64,000 bases of DNA from Candidatus Pseudomonas phytovorans (lineage in GTDB: Bacteria > Pseudomonadota > Gammaproteobacteria > Pseudomonadales > Pseudomonadaceae): assembly GCA_029202525.1 (NCBI GenBank), contig CP119325.1:2330001-2394000 (forward strand). Reading direction: 5' to 3'. Numbering within the stretch: the first letter of the stretch is position 1; the number at the start of each line of letters is the position of its first letter. Below, piece after piece: positions 24,240 through 33,852 of this stretch. A program made the translations under genes and the position numbers. The notes beneath the pieces were generated by a model. It saw only the letters and a program-made list of their open reading frames with translations. It ran no database searches and was not told where the DNA came from.

Positions 24240-25220
24240 TTACTCAGCCTTGGCCTGCTCCTGGTCCTTGTGCGACAGGCTATAAACATAAGCCGCCAGC
24301 AAGTGGACCTTGTCATTACCCTGCAGCTGCTCCTGTGCCGGCATCTGCCCCTGGCGGCCATAACGGATGGTTTGCTGCAACTGGGCAAAGCTGGACCCGT
24401 AGATGAACGCCTGCGGGTGGGTCAGGTTAGGCGCGCCCATGGCGGGTGTGCCTTTGCCTTCTGGCCCGTGGCAGGCCACGCAGTTGGCGGCGAAGATCTT
24501 CTGCCCGTTCTCGGAATCCGCCTTGGCGCCCTCCGGCAGCGTGCGCCCATCGAGCTTGCTGACCACGAACGCTGCCACATCGGCCACGCCCTGGTCACCG
24601 ATCACCTCGGCCCAGGCCGGCATCACCCCGTGGCGGCCGCCCATGATGGTGGTCTTGATGGTGTCCGGCTCGCCGCCCCAGCGCCAGTCGTTGTCGGTCA
24701 GGTTGGGGAAACCGAAGGCACCCTTGGCGTCCGAACCGTGACACACCGAGCAGTTCGAGGCGAACAGCCGTGCGCCCATCTTCAGCGCCTGAGGGTCTTT
24801 GGCCACGTCCTCGATGGGCATGGCGGCGAACTTGGCGAAGATCGGCCCGAAGCGGGCGTCGGCCTTGGCCATTTCCTTTTCCCACTCGTGCACGCCGGTC
24901 CAGCCTGGCTGGCCGTTGGAAAACTCGGTCTGCTTGTCGGTATCCAGGTACGAGTAGCCCGGCAGGATGCCTTTCCAGTTGCCCAGGCCCGGGTACAGCA
25001 CCAGGTAGCCGAGGGCGAAAATGATGGTGCCCACGAACAGCCAGAACCACCATTTCGGCAGTGGGTTGTCGTATTCCTCGATGCCATCGAAGGCATGCCC
25101 GACAGTTTCGTCGGTGACCTCTTCGCGCTGGCCCTTGCGGGTCGACAGCAGCAGCCAGGTCAACGAGAAGATGGTGCCCAGGGTCAGGACGGTAACGTAC
25201 AGACTCCAGAAGGTTGTCAT
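24240..25220 (-). CDS. ccoP: CcoP, dihaem subunit of cbb3 oxidase (ccoG-proximal set)
   Basis: A 326-residue membrane-anchored cytochrome c with two haem motifs, CSVCHGSDAKG (near residue 167) and CVACHGPEGKG (near residue 250). The first 60 residues hold two membrane helices, the second in PKWWFWLFVGTIIFALGYLV. CcoP passes electrons from soluble cytochromes to CcoO and CcoN. It ends the operon ccoN-O-Q-P; its ATG overlaps the ccoQ stop by four bases. The twin at 27825-28766 is very similar, lacking about 14 residues. Confidence 0.97.
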   Translation of the reverse strand: MTTFWSLYVTVLTLGTIFSLTWLLLSTRKGQREEVTDETVGHAFDGIEEYDNPLPKWWFWLFVGTIIFALGYLVLYPGLGNWKGILPGYSYLDTDKQTEFSNGQPGWTGVHEWEKEMAKADARFGPIFAKFAAMPIEDVAKDPQALKMGARLFASNCSVCHGSDAKGAFGFPNLTDNDWRWGGEPDTIKTTIMGGRHGVMPAWAEVIGDQGVADVAAFVVSKLDGRTLPEGAKADSENGQKIFAANCVACHGPEGKGTPAMGAPNLTHPQAFIYGSSFAQLQQTIRYGRQGQMPAQEQLQGNDKVHLLAAYVYSLSHKDQEQAKAE

Positions 25221-25417
25221 TGTTTTTTGCTCCCAGAAGCTTTTGCTTGCTCAACGTGCCGGGTGGCTTCGGGGTCATCCGCGAAGGGCAGTTGGGTCGC
25301 TTCGTCGAAGTCCTTTTTGCGCCGTGGGTTGAACACCCACAGCGCAAGGCCCACGAAGGCCACCATCACCACGACGGTGCCCAGGCCGCGAATCATCCCG
25401 ATATCCATCAGCGTCAC
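25217..25417 (-). CDS. ccoQ: CcoQ, small cbb3 oxidase subunit (ccoG-proximal set)
   Basis: A 66-residue single-pass membrane protein starting MTLMDIGMIRGLGTVVVMVA, with the helix at residues 8-29 and a basic tail WVFNPRRKKDFDEATQLPFA. CcoQ helps stabilise the complex. It overlaps both ccoO and ccoP by four bases (ATGA-type junctions). Confidence 0.94.
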   Translation of the reverse strand: MTLMDIGMIRGLGTVVVMVAFVGLALWVFNPRRKKDFDEATQLPFADDPEATRHVEQAKASGSKKQ

Positions 25418-26022
25418 CGTTTGCTTTTGATGATGGTGCCAAGACCCTGCAGGTACGCGACGAGGGCGTCCATTTCGGTCTTGCCCTTGACCGCGTCACG
25501 CGCGCCGGCAATATCGGCATCGGTGTACGGGGTACCGAGTGTGCGCAGCACCTCCAGCTTTTTCGCGGTGTCCTTGCCATCGAGCTTGTTCTCGACCAGC
25601 CACGGGTAGGACGGCATCTTCGATTCCGGTACCACGTTGCGCGGGTTGTACAGGTGCGCGCGGTGCCAGTCATCGGAGTAGCGACCACCGACGCGGGCCA
25701 GGTCTGGCCCGGTGCGTTTGGAGCCCCACAGGAACGGGTGGTCCCACACGCTTTCGCCAGCTACCGAGTAGTGGCCGTAGCGCTCGGTTTCGGCGCGGAA
25801 CGGGCGGATCATCTGCGAATGGCAGCCCACGCAGCCTTCACGGATATAGACATCGCGGCCTTCGACTTCCAGCGCGGTGCGCGGCTTCATGCCTTCGACC
25901 GGCTTGTTGGTGACGTCCTGGAAAAACAGCGGGACGATCTGGGTCAGGCCACCGACGCTCACGGCGATGACCATGAAGAAGGCCAGCAGGCCTATGTTCT
26001 TCTCGACGGCTTCATGCTTCAT
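25414..26022 (-). CDS. ccoO: CcoO, monohaem subunit of cbb3 oxidase (ccoG-proximal set)
   Basis: A 202-residue membrane-anchored cytochrome c. One N-terminal helix (IGLLAFFMVIAVSVGGLTQI) is followed by the haem motif CVGCHSQMIRPF near residue 62. The axial Met lies in ESKMPSYPWL. Its start overlaps the ccoN stop by one base, so it is translated from the same message. Confidence 0.97.
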   Translation of the reverse strand: MKHEAVEKNIGLLAFFMVIAVSVGGLTQIVPLFFQDVTNKPVEGMKPRTALEVEGRDVYIREGCVGCHSQMIRPFRAETERYGHYSVAGESVWDHPFLWGSKRTGPDLARVGGRYSDDWHRAHLYNPRNVVPESKMPSYPWLVENKLDGKDTAKKLEVLRTLGTPYTDADIAGARDAVKGKTEMDALVAYLQGLGTIIKSKR

Positions 26023-27464
26023 CAGTGCGCTCCCACAACGACAATCTTGGCGGCTTCCTCAGCCTGTACCGGGTTGGCTGCACGTACGGTACGGAACACG
26101 TTGTAGGCCATCAGCAACATGCCGCTGGCGAAGAACGCACCGCCCAGGGCGCGGACGATATAGCCAGGGTGGCTGGCTTGCAGGGCTTCGACGAAGGAGT
26201 AGGTGAGGGTGCCGTCATCGTTGATCGCGCGCCACATCAGGCCCTGGGTGATGCCGTTGACCCACATCGAGGCGATGTACAGCACGGTGCCGATGGTGGC
26301 CAGCCAGAAGTGCGCGTTGATCAGGCCGATGCTGTGCATCTGCTCGCGACCGTAGAGTTTCGGGATCATGTGGTACACGGCGCCGATCGAGATCATTGCC
26401 ACCCAGCCGAGCGCGCCGGCATGCACGTGGCCGATGGTCCAGTCGGTGTAGTGCGACAGCGAGTTCACGGTCTTGATGGCCATCATCGGGCCTTCAAAGG
26501 TGGACATGCCGTAGAACGCCAGTGATACCACCAAAAAGCGCAGGATCGGGTCGGTGCGCAGTTTGTGCCAGGCACCGGACAGGGTCATCATGCCGTTGAT
26601 CATGCCGCCCCAGCTTGGCGCCAGCAGGATGATCGACATCACCATGCCCAGCGACTGCGCCCAGTCGGGCAGGGCGGTGTAATGCAGGTGGTGCGGGCCG
26701 GCCCAGATGTACAAGGTGATCAGCGCCCAGAAGTGCACGATCGACAGGCGATACGAGTAGATCGGCCGTTCGGCCTGCTTGGGCACGAAGTAGTACATCA
26801 TCCCCAGGAAGCCGGTGGTGAGAAAGAAGCCCACCGCGTTGTGGCCGTACCACCACTGGATCATCGCGTCGGTGGCGCCGGCGTAGGCCGAGTACGACTT
26901 GAACAGGCTGACCGGCAGCGAGATGTGGTTGACGATATGCAGCATCGCGGTGACCACGATGAAGGCACCGTAGAACCAGTTACCGACATAGATGTGCTTG
27001 GTCTTGCGCTTGACGATGGTGCCGAAGAACACCAGCCCGTAGGTGACCCAGACGATGGCCAGCAGGATCGCCAGCGGCCACTCGAGCTCGGCGTATTCCT
27101 TGGTGGTGGTGTAGCCCATCGGCAGGGTGATCAGCGCACCGACGATCACCGCCTGCCAACCCCAGAAGGTGAAGGCGGCCATGCTGTCGGAGATCAGCCG
27201 GGTCTGGCAGGTGCGCTGCACCACGTAGTAGCTGGTGCCGAACAGCGCACAGCCTCCGAAGGCGAAGATCACCAGGTTGGTGTGCAGCGGTCGCAGGCGG
27301 CCGAAGCTGGTCCAGGGCAGGTCCAGGTTCAGTTGTGGCCATACCAGCTGCGAGGCGATGAAGACGCCGACGCCCATGCCAACGATCCCCCATACCACCG
27401 TCATGATGGCGAACTGGCGGACCACCTTATAGTTATAAGCAGTCGGACTGATTGCTGTGCTCAT
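26022..27464 (-). CDS. ccoN: CcoN, catalytic subunit of cbb3 oxidase (ccoG-proximal set)
   Basis: The 480-residue, 12-helix haem-copper oxidase subunit that reduces oxygen with high affinity. Haem and copper ligands are visible in context: RPLHTNLVIFAFGGCALFG, WYGHNAVGFFLTTGFLG, YIWAGPHHLHYTALPDW and the IGHVHAGALGW segment. The last 20 residues differ from the twin copy. No ANR box is seen upstream within the 360-bp gap, which by analogy with P. aeruginosa fits the copy made under all aerations. Confidence 0.97.
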   Translation of the reverse strand: MSTAISPTAYNYKVVRQFAIMTVVWGIVGMGVGVFIASQLVWPQLNLDLPWTSFGRLRPLHTNLVIFAFGGCALFGTSYYVVQRTCQTRLISDSMAAFTFWGWQAVIVGALITLPMGYTTTKEYAELEWPLAILLAIVWVTYGLVFFGTIVKRKTKHIYVGNWFYGAFIVVTAMLHIVNHISLPVSLFKSYSAYAGATDAMIQWWYGHNAVGFFLTTGFLGMMYYFVPKQAERPIYSYRLSIVHFWALITLYIWAGPHHLHYTALPDWAQSLGMVMSIILLAPSWGGMINGMMTLSGAWHKLRTDPILRFLVVSLAFYGMSTFEGPMMAIKTVNSLSHYTDWTIGHVHAGALGWVAMISIGAVYHMIPKLYGREQMHSIGLINAHFWLATIGTVLYIASMWVNGITQGLMWRAINDDGTLTYSFVEALQASHPGYIVRALGGAFFASGMLLMAYNVFRTVRAANPVQAEEAAKIVVVGAH

Positions 27465-27824
27465 TCTAAGGTTCCACGGTTTTAATGTTCTTGTTGGTCG
27501 AAAAATCGGCGCCAGTATTGATAACCACCCGGGTTACCGCAACGCAACTTTGGTACGCCGACCCGTGTCCGGGCCCGTTCACTGATGTCCCGCAGTGATC
27601 GGGTCTGAACGATTGTACACAAATAAATATTTGTAATGTGTACCGTTTTTCACCTTTTTCTGATCGATCGGTCAGGCTTTTATCGGGACGGCGACAGGCT
27701 ATGCGCCGCGTCTGCTTCGGTCCTTTCGGAGCGAAGCCCACTGAGGCAACAAGCTTAGTTCTGTTCGGAGGGGGTGCAAGGAGGGGGTAGAGCGGGGAGG
27801 GGGCCGCAAAGCGGCCCCGGGGTA
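27465..27824. other. Intergenic region between the two cbb3 operons
   Basis: This 360-bp stretch has no credible gene. It must hold the promoter of the ccoG-proximal ccoN. A hairpin GGGGCCGC-AAA-GCGGCCCC (27800-27818) lies just after the stop of the outer ccoP and may end that transcript, although no T-run follows. I found no exact TTGAT-N4-ATCAA here. Confidence 0.55.
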
Positions 27825-28766
27825 CTACTTGGAGGTCACCGTTTCAGCAGTGCTATCCTGCGACAGGCTGTACACATAGGCTGCCAGCAGGTGCACCTTG
27901 TCGTTGCCCTGGATATCGGCCTGTGCCGGCATCTGCCCTTGGCGACCATAACGAATGGTCTGTTGCAGTTGGGCAAAGCTGGTCCCGTAGATGAACGCCT
28001 GCGGGTGGGTCAGGTCTGGCGCACCCATGGCCGGGGTGCCCTTGCCCTCAGGCCCGTGGCAGGCCACGCAGTTACTGGCGAAAATCTCCTCGCCCTTGGC
28101 GGCGTCGGCCTTCGCCCCTTCCGGCAAGGTACGGCCATCGAGGTTGGTGAGCACGAACGCGGCCACATCCGCCACGCCCTGCTCGCCGATTACTTCGGCC
28201 CAGGCCGGCATCACGCCGTGGCGCCCGTTCATGATCGAGGCCTTGATGGTTTCCGCCTCGCCGCCCCAGCGCCAGTCGTTGTCGGTGAGGTTGGGGAAGC
28301 CGAAGGCGCCCTTGGCATCCGAGCCATGGCACACCGAGCAGTTGGAGGCGAACAGGCGGCCGCCCATTTTCAACGCCTGTGGGTCCTTGGCAACCTCTTC
28401 CACGGGCATGGCAGCGTACTTGGCAAAGATCGGCCCGAATCTGGCGTCGGCCTTGTCCATTTCCTTTTGCCATTCGTTAACGCCGGTCCAGCCATTTTCA
28501 TAGCCCGGCAGAATGCCTTTCCAGTTGCCCAGGCCCGGGTAGAGGATCAGGTAACCGACCGAGAACACCAAGGTGCCAACGAACAGCCAGAACCACCACT
28601 TGGGCAGCGGATTGTCGTACTCCTCGATGCCATCGAAGCTGTGGCCCATGGTCTGGTCAGTGCTGTTTTTGCTCTCGCCCTTGCGGGTGGCGAGCAGCAG
28701 CCAGGTCAGGCCGATCAGGCTACCGATGGTCAGTACGCTGATATACGTACTCCAGAAGGTGGTCAT
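27825..28766 (-). CDS. ccoP: CcoP, dihaem subunit of cbb3 oxidase (outer set)
   Basis: A 313-residue twin of the other CcoP, with the same two haem motifs CSVCHGSDAKG and CVACHGPEGKG and the same anchor segment PKWWFWLFVGTLVFSVGYLI. It lacks the short insert after LPGY found in the other copy and ends differently. The gene closes the outer operon and its start overlaps ccoQ. Confidence 0.97.
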   Translation of the reverse strand: MTTFWSTYISVLTIGSLIGLTWLLLATRKGESKNSTDQTMGHSFDGIEEYDNPLPKWWFWLFVGTLVFSVGYLILYPGLGNWKGILPGYENGWTGVNEWQKEMDKADARFGPIFAKYAAMPVEEVAKDPQALKMGGRLFASNCSVCHGSDAKGAFGFPNLTDNDWRWGGEAETIKASIMNGRHGVMPAWAEVIGEQGVADVAAFVLTNLDGRTLPEGAKADAAKGEEIFASNCVACHGPEGKGTPAMGAPDLTHPQAFIYGTSFAQLQQTIRYGRQGQMPAQADIQGNDKVHLLAAYVYSLSQDSTAETVTSK

Positions 28767-28966
28767 TGCCCGTTACTCCTTGCAGCAGTCGTGGCAGCAG
28801 GTTCCTGCCCGGCAGGGGGCAGGCGGTCGTCGACGAAGGGCAGCAGGCGCGCTTCGGCGAAATCACGGTCGCGGCGGCGGTTGAATACCCACAGCGAGAG
28901 GCCGATGAAGGCGATCATGACCACCAGGGTGCCCAAGCCGCGGATCATGCCGATGTCCATTTCCAT
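28763..28966 (-). CDS. ccoQ: CcoQ, small cbb3 oxidase subunit (outer set)
   Basis: A 67-residue single-helix protein reading MEMDIGMIRGLGTLVVMIAF then WVFNRRRDRDF. The first or third codon could be the start; the second (28960) would match the twin more closely. Overlaps ccoP by four bases and follows ccoO after five. Confidence 0.92.
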   Translation of the reverse strand: MEMDIGMIRGLGTLVVMIAFIGLSLWVFNRRRDRDFAEARLLPFVDDRLPPAGQEPAATTAARSNGQ

Positions 28967-28971
28967 CGCAC

Positions 28972-29580
28972 TCACCTCTTGTTCTTGATCGCGGTGCCGA
29001 GCACCTGCAGGTAGGCGACCAGCGCATCCATCTCGGTCTTGCCCTTGACCGCGTCGCGGGCGCCGGCAATGTCGTCGTCGGTGTATGGCACGCCCAGGGT
29101 GCGCAGGGTGCGCAGCTTGACGTCGGTGTGGCTGTTGTCGACCTGCTGGGCGACCAGCCACGGGTACGACGGCATCTTCGACTCCGGCACTACGTTGCGC
29201 GGGTTGTACAGGTGCGCGCGGTGCCAGTCGTCCGAGTAGCGGCCACCGACCCGGGCCAGGTCCGGCCCGGTGCGCTTGGAGCCCCACAGGAACGGGTGGT
29301 CCCACACGCTTTCACCGGCCACCGAGTAGTGGCCGTAGCGCTCGGTTTCGGCGCGGAACGGGCGGATCATTTGCGAGTGGCAGCCCACGCAGCCTTCGCG
29401 TATGTAGATATCGCGGCCTTCCAGTTGCAGCGCGGTGTAGGGCTTCATGCCTTCCACCGGCTTGTTGGTAACGTCCTGAAAGAACAGCGGGACGATTTGG
29501 GTCAGGCCGCCGATACTGACGGCGAACACCATCAGCAGGGCCATCAGGCCAACGTTTTTCTCGATGACTTCATGTTTCAT
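28972..29580 (-). CDS. ccoO: CcoO, monohaem subunit of cbb3 oxidase (outer set)
   Basis: A 202-residue membrane cytochrome c with the haem site CVGCHSQMIRPF and anchor IGGLTQIVPLFFQDV near the N-terminus. Start at 29580 (MKHEVIEKNVGLMALLMVFA) matches the twin; the longer open frame overlaps ccoN. It begins 13 bp after the ccoN stop. Confidence 0.96.
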   Translation of the reverse strand: MKHEVIEKNVGLMALLMVFAVSIGGLTQIVPLFFQDVTNKPVEGMKPYTALQLEGRDIYIREGCVGCHSQMIRPFRAETERYGHYSVAGESVWDHPFLWGSKRTGPDLARVGGRYSDDWHRAHLYNPRNVVPESKMPSYPWLVAQQVDNSHTDVKLRTLRTLGVPYTDDDIAGARDAVKGKTEMDALVAYLQVLGTAIKNKR

Positions 29581-29593
29581 CAGGCGGTTCTCC

Positions 29594-31018
<1,425 letters not shown>

Positions 31019-31068
31019 GTATGGGTTCCCATCCACGGTTATTTGGCAGGCTTTACAGCGAGGCAAGC

Positions 31069-31761
31069 ATGATTAATGGGCAAAGTGCCGGTATTGACGG
31101 GGATCAATGGGCGAAGGTCGGAAATGTCCCAGGCTTGCGCTGCGATCTTCCACAGGTTCAAGGCAAGGACGACTACAAGGGCTGCCTGATCCTGGCCCAC
31201 GGCGCAGGTGCGCCAATGGACAGCGGGTTCATGGACGAAATGGCGCAAAGGCTTGCGGCGCTTGGGGTCGCGGTAGTGCGCTTCGAGTTCCCGTACATGG
31301 CCGAGCGCAGGGTTACCGGCGGCAAACGGCCGCCGAACCCGCAGAAGGTGCTGCTGGAATGCTGGCGCGAGGTCTACCGGCAGGTGCGACCTTTGGTCGC
31401 GGGTAAGCTGGCCGTGGGCGGCAAGTCTATGGGCGGACGCATGGCGAGCCTGTTGGCCGACGAGTTGGGTGCGGATTCGCTGGTGTGCCTGGGTTATCCG
31501 TTCTACGCGGCGGGCAAGCCCGAGAAACCAAGGGTCGAGCACCTGGCCGAACTGAAGACGCCGACGCTGATCGTGCAGGGCGAGCGCGATGCGCTGGGCA
31601 ATCGTGAGGCGGTGGCGGGGTATACGTTGTCGCCAGCGATCGAGGTGAGCTGGCTAGTGGCGGGGGACCATGATCTGAAACCGTTGAAGGCTTCGGGGTT
31701 CAGTCATGCGCAGCATATGCAGGCGGCGGCTGAAAGGGTTGCAAACTTCTTGGCTGGCTGA
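31069..31761 (+). CDS. Alpha/beta hydrolase (KANL3/Tex30-like)
   Basis: A 230-residue soluble hydrolase. After a short lead it reads GCLILAHGAGAPMDSGFMDE (oxyanion region), the nucleophile elbow GKSMGGRMASLLADE near residue 120, TLIVQGERDALGN (acid) and a closing AGDHDLKPLKASGFSHAQHM with the catalytic His. The family is widespread; its substrate is unknown. GAGG lies five bases before the ATG at 31069. The first codons overlap the ANR box of the divergent ccoN, so the start may be regulated together with that operon. Confidence 0.8.
   Translation: MINGQSAGIDGDQWAKVGNVPGLRCDLPQVQGKDDYKGCLILAHGAGAPMDSGFMDEMAQRLAALGVAVVRFEFPYMAERRVTGGKRPPNPQKVLLECWREVYRQVRPLVAGKLAVGGKSMGGRMASLLADELGADSLVCLGYPFYAAGKPEKPRVEHLAELKTPTLIVQGERDALGNREAVAGYTLSPAIEVSWLVAGDHDLKPLKASGFSHAQHMQAAAERVANFLAG
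31094..31107 (-). promoter_or_regulatory. ANR box of the outer ccoNOQP operon
   Basis: TTGAC-GGGG-ATCAA fits the FNR/ANR consensus. If centred at -41.5 the -10 element would be CATGCT (31066-31071) on the minus strand. The site lies within codons 9-13 of the divergent hydrolase gene. Confidence 0.8.
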
Positions 31762-31765
31762 TTTT

Positions 31766-31882
31766 TGTAGGAGCGGCCTTGTGTCGCGAAAGGGCCGCAT
31801 AGCGGCCCCGGCAATTCAGGCTGCGAAGCTGAGGCCTTGGGGCCGCTTCGCAGCCCTTTCGCGACGCAAGGCCGCTCCTACA
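31766..31882. repeat. REP-type long inverted repeat
   Basis: Arms TGTAGGAGCGGCCTTGTGTC and near-complement lie 60 bp apart with a second hairpin of GGGCCGC/GCGGCCC inside. It separates two convergent genes and could stop both transcripts. Confidence 0.8.
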
Positions 31883-31905
31883 ATGAGCGTGCCAATAGCC
31901 AAAAG

Positions 31906-32190
31906 TTAGTCGCGGTACTCGCACAGGTAGGCGGTATCCACTGCCACTTTCAGCTGGAACTTGCTGTCGGCGGCAACATTGAACTTGTCACCTGCATTGA
32001 AAGTTTCCCAGTTGTCGCTACCCGGCAGTTTCACGGTCAGCGCGCCCGATACCACGTGCATGATCTCGCGCTTGGCCGTGCCGAACTCGTATTCGCCCGG
32101 GGCCATGACGCCGACAGTGGCCGGGCCTTCTTCGCCCGCAAATGCGATCGACTTTACGGTGCCGTTGAAGTACTCATTGACCTGGAACAT
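31906..32190 (-). CDS. ppnP: Pyrimidine/purine nucleoside phosphorylase
   Basis: A 94-residue cupin-fold enzyme (formerly DUF1255, YaiE). It starts MFQVNEYFNGTVKSIAF, and the pattern VMAPGEYEFGTAKREIMHVV and FNAGDKFNVAADSKFQLKV is family typical. It phosphorolyses a wide range of nucleosides. AGGAG lies about eight bases before the ATG at 32190; the upstream frame start is not supported. Confidence 0.92.
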   Translation of the reverse strand: MFQVNEYFNGTVKSIAFAGEEGPATVGVMAPGEYEFGTAKREIMHVVSGALTVKLPGSDNWETFNAGDKFNVAADSKFQLKVAVDTAYLCEYRD

Positions 32191-32265
32191 GGGCGACTCC
32201 TGAAAAAGGGGGGGTGAAAAAGGGCTGGCCAGTATGCCCAAGCCCACAGGCCTCGTCATCTGCTT

Positions 32266-32817
32266 TCAGGGGCTGTCGGCGGGCAGGCTCAACGGCAACA
32301 GCCGCGCGGTGTTGCGCGCATCTTCCAGGGCCCGGTGCTGCTGCCCGCAAAAGTGCATGCCGGCCAGTTGCAGGGCACCGTTCAGTCCAGCGGGGCGCTG
32401 CAGGTGGCGGGCCTTGGCAAAGCGTTGCTTGAGGTTGATGTGCGCCAATGTGCGCAGCAGGCTGTCGAGCCCGTGCAACTGCCACTCCTGATGCAGCTGC
32501 TGGCGGTCATAGTCGCCCCAGCTGACCCAGGCCTGCAGCTGCTCACGGTGCTGCCCGAGCCAGTGCTCGAAGCTTGCCCACACCTCGCGAAACGGCGCAG
32601 CGCCGTCCACGTCGGCCTGGCTGATGTGGGTCAGCTCGCGGCAGAACGGGGTCAGCTGTGGCCGCCGCCGTGGCCGCACGAAACGCTGAAAGTGGTCGAT
32701 CTCGCGGCCTTCGCGGGTGACCAGGCTTGCGCCAATTTCAATGACTTCCATCTCTGTGACCGGCCATCCACCGTCGTCGGTGGTGGCTTCCAGGTCGATC
32801 ACCAACCAATGGCCCAT
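32266..32817 (-). CDS. DEDDh 3'-5' exonuclease (ERI-1/KapD-like)
   Basis: A 183-residue nuclease of the RNase T/DnaQ fold. The first acidic pair is in MGHWLVIDLEATTDDGG, another acidic in WVSWGDYDRQQLHQE, and the catalytic His/Asp in HRALEDARNTARL. This matches the sequence of motifs Exo I, II and III of DEDDh enzymes. The start at 32817 is chosen because it directly opens the domain. The substrate (RNA or DNA 3' ends) is not determined. Confidence 0.85.
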   Translation of the reverse strand: MGHWLVIDLEATTDDGGWPVTEMEVIEIGASLVTREGREIDHFQRFVRPRRRPQLTPFCRELTHISQADVDGAAPFREVWASFEHWLGQHREQLQAWVSWGDYDRQQLHQEWQLHGLDSLLRTLAHINLKQRFAKARHLQRPAGLNGALQLAGMHFCGQQHRALEDARNTARLLPLSLPADSP

Positions 32818-32988
32818 ACCAGGCTCCCTTGCAGATCCTGCTAGAGCGTAGCCAAACTCCGCGCATACGGCACCCCCTGGCATTTTGCCTCTTGCTTTGG
32901 CGCAAAGAGCAGGCACCAGCAGTTGTGCCGCATCCGGAAAACGCCTAGCTTAGGCGAACCCAGGCATGAACCGTGATGAGCGTCCGTC

Positions 32989-33789
32989 TTGACTCCAGCA
33001 CCCGGCCTCAAGGCCTTGTCCACCCTGATGTTGCTGGCCGTGTATTGGCTGGCGGTGCCAGCATGGGCTGCCGACGCCGTCGAAGTGAAGATTGGTGCGG
33101 CGCATTTCCCGCCCTACACGGTGCGCCCTGAACAAGGGGCCGACACCGGCCTGCTGCCGCAATTGGTCGACGCGCTCAACCGCTTGCAGCAGGGGTATCA
33201 CTTTGTTTTGGTGCCCACTTCCATCCAGCGGCGTTTCGGTGACTTCCAGCAAGGGCGCACCGACATGGCGATTTTCGAGAACCCGCAATGGGGCTGGGAG
33301 CAGATTGCCCACCAGACCGTCGACATGGGCCTGGAGGATGCCGAAGTGTTCGTTGCCCGCCAGGCCAATGGCAGCGCTCCGCAATACTTCGACGATCTGC
33401 GCGGCAAACGTTTGGCTCTGTTCAACGGATATCACTATGCGTTCGCCCGCTTCAATTCCGACCCGGACTACCTGCGCACAACCTACAACGCGACCCTGAC
33501 CTACTCGCACGACAGCAACCTGCTGATGGTCCAGGCCGGCCGCGCCGATATCGCCCTGGTCACGCGCTCCTACCTCAGCGATTTCCTGGCGCGCAACCCG
33601 GCCAGCAGGGCGCAGTTGGTGCCCTCACAACGCATCGACCAGGTCTATCACCACTACGCCCTGCTGCGCCCGGGGGCGCCTATCGGCGAGCAGTCGTTCG
33701 CCGGCCTGCTGCGTGACCTGCGTGACAGCGGTGAACTGGGCCGGATCTTCGAGCCCTACCGCATCACAGTGTCGGTCCCCCAGGACTAA
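32989..33789 (+). CDS. Periplasmic solute-binding protein
   Basis: A 266-residue exported protein of the transporter-binding family 3. The frame opens at TTG; an internal ATG would give a signal peptide MLLAVYWLAVPAWA directly cut before ADA, so the exact start is open. The binding lobes show IGAAHFPPYTVRPEQGADTG, the hinge GKRLALFNGYHYAF, and the end LRDSGELGRIFEPYRI. No permease or ATPase gene follows. Its stop codon is part of the PvdS-type box of the next gene, and it may not belong to the siderophore group. Confidence 0.72.
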   Translation: MTPAPGLKALSTLMLLAVYWLAVPAWAADAVEVKIGAAHFPPYTVRPEQGADTGLLPQLVDALNRLQQGYHFVLVPTSIQRRFGDFQQGRTDMAIFENPQWGWEQIAHQTVDMGLEDAEVFVARQANGSAPQYFDDLRGKRLALFNGYHYAFARFNSDPDYLRTTYNATLTYSHDSNLLMVQAGRADIALVTRSYLSDFLARNPASRAQLVPSQRIDQVYHHYALLRPGAPIGEQSFAGLLRDLRDSGELGRIFEPYRITVSVPQD

Positions 33790-33810
33790 ATTCATGCGTC
33801 GCAGCAACGT
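33787..33810 (+). promoter_or_regulatory. PvdS-dependent promoter (IS box)
   Basis: TAAAT (33787-33791), 16 bp, then CGT (33808-33810) fits the PvdS pattern exactly. It precedes the acyltransferase gene at 33853. Confidence 0.82.
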
Positions 33811-33852
33811 TCTCAGCAGTGAGCCTCTTCTTCATTTTCGTGAGTCCAGCCC

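Noticed and set aside
27465..27824. Possible ANR box before the inner ccoN (partial matches near TTGATAACC and TGATCGATC)
   Set aside because: Neither has two half-sites at the right spacing.
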